From NCBI GenBank assembly GCA_003230355.1, contig QIDD01000066.1, positions 1 through 5,988 on the forward strand: DNA of 5,988 nt, written 5' to 3'. Positions within the stretch are counted from its first letter, which is position 1; each line of letters begins with the position of its first letter. Position numbers and translations under genes: made by a program. Source of the DNA: Methanobacteriota archaeon (GTDB taxonomy: Archaea; Hydrothermarchaeota; Hydrothermarchaeia; Hydrothermarchaeales; SZUA-236). The notes beneath the pieces are model-generated. The model saw nothing but the letters and a program-made list of their open reading frames with translations. It had not been told where the DNA came from and made no database searches. This document shows, one piece after another, positions 5,982 through 5,988 of the stretch.

Positions 5982-5988
5982 AATATTT

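Overview
The window looks euryarchaeal. The largest gene ends in a DUF835 module followed by a winged helix, an arrangement known mainly from Euryarchaeota. The visible transcription signals also fit: AT-rich TATA-like boxes ahead of genes and oligo-T tracts directly after stop codons. A haem-binding ethylbenzene-dehydrogenase-like domain on the same protein suggests an anaerobe with cytochromes, such as a methanogen, ANME or Archaeoglobus relative. That narrower placement is inference; no marker gene fixes the lineage.

All four genes I accept lie on the minus strand and read right to left. (1) 5981-4410 is a YgiQ-family radical SAM protein with an intact CX3CX2C cluster motif. (2) After a 95-bp gap with its own TATA-like box comes 4314-1435, a 959-residue membrane protein. 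It has a signal sequence, an extracytoplasmic EB_dh-type haem domain with a CX3CH motif, three transmembrane helices, a coiled coil, a PAS domain, DUF835 and a C-terminal winged helix. It reads as a membrane-anchored redox or ligand sensor that binds DNA itself, with no kinase or response regulator. (3) 1338-844 is an unrecognised 164-residue protein with a hydrophobic C-terminal tail, separated from gene 2 by a hairpin/oligo-T terminator and its own promoter. (4) 675-334 is a 113-residue protein with an N-terminal two-copy helical repeat and a C-terminal CX2C...CX2C zinc ribbon, followed by an oligo-T terminator.

A 65-bp element occurs twice in direct orientation, at 711-775 and 1181-1245. 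Each copy has perfect 12-bp inverted arms around a 30-nt loop. All ten differences between the copies fall outside the arms, and in the overlapping reading frame all are amino-acid changing. This points to a DNA or RNA structure rather than a protein repeat. One copy sits inside gene 3, the other just upstream of gene 4. A degenerate half-copy lies at 1043-1055.

The left 333 bp hold no gene I can support, only a strong hairpin at 196-218. The most interesting items are the haem-domain/PAS/DUF835/winged-helix fusion and the paired hairpin repeats.
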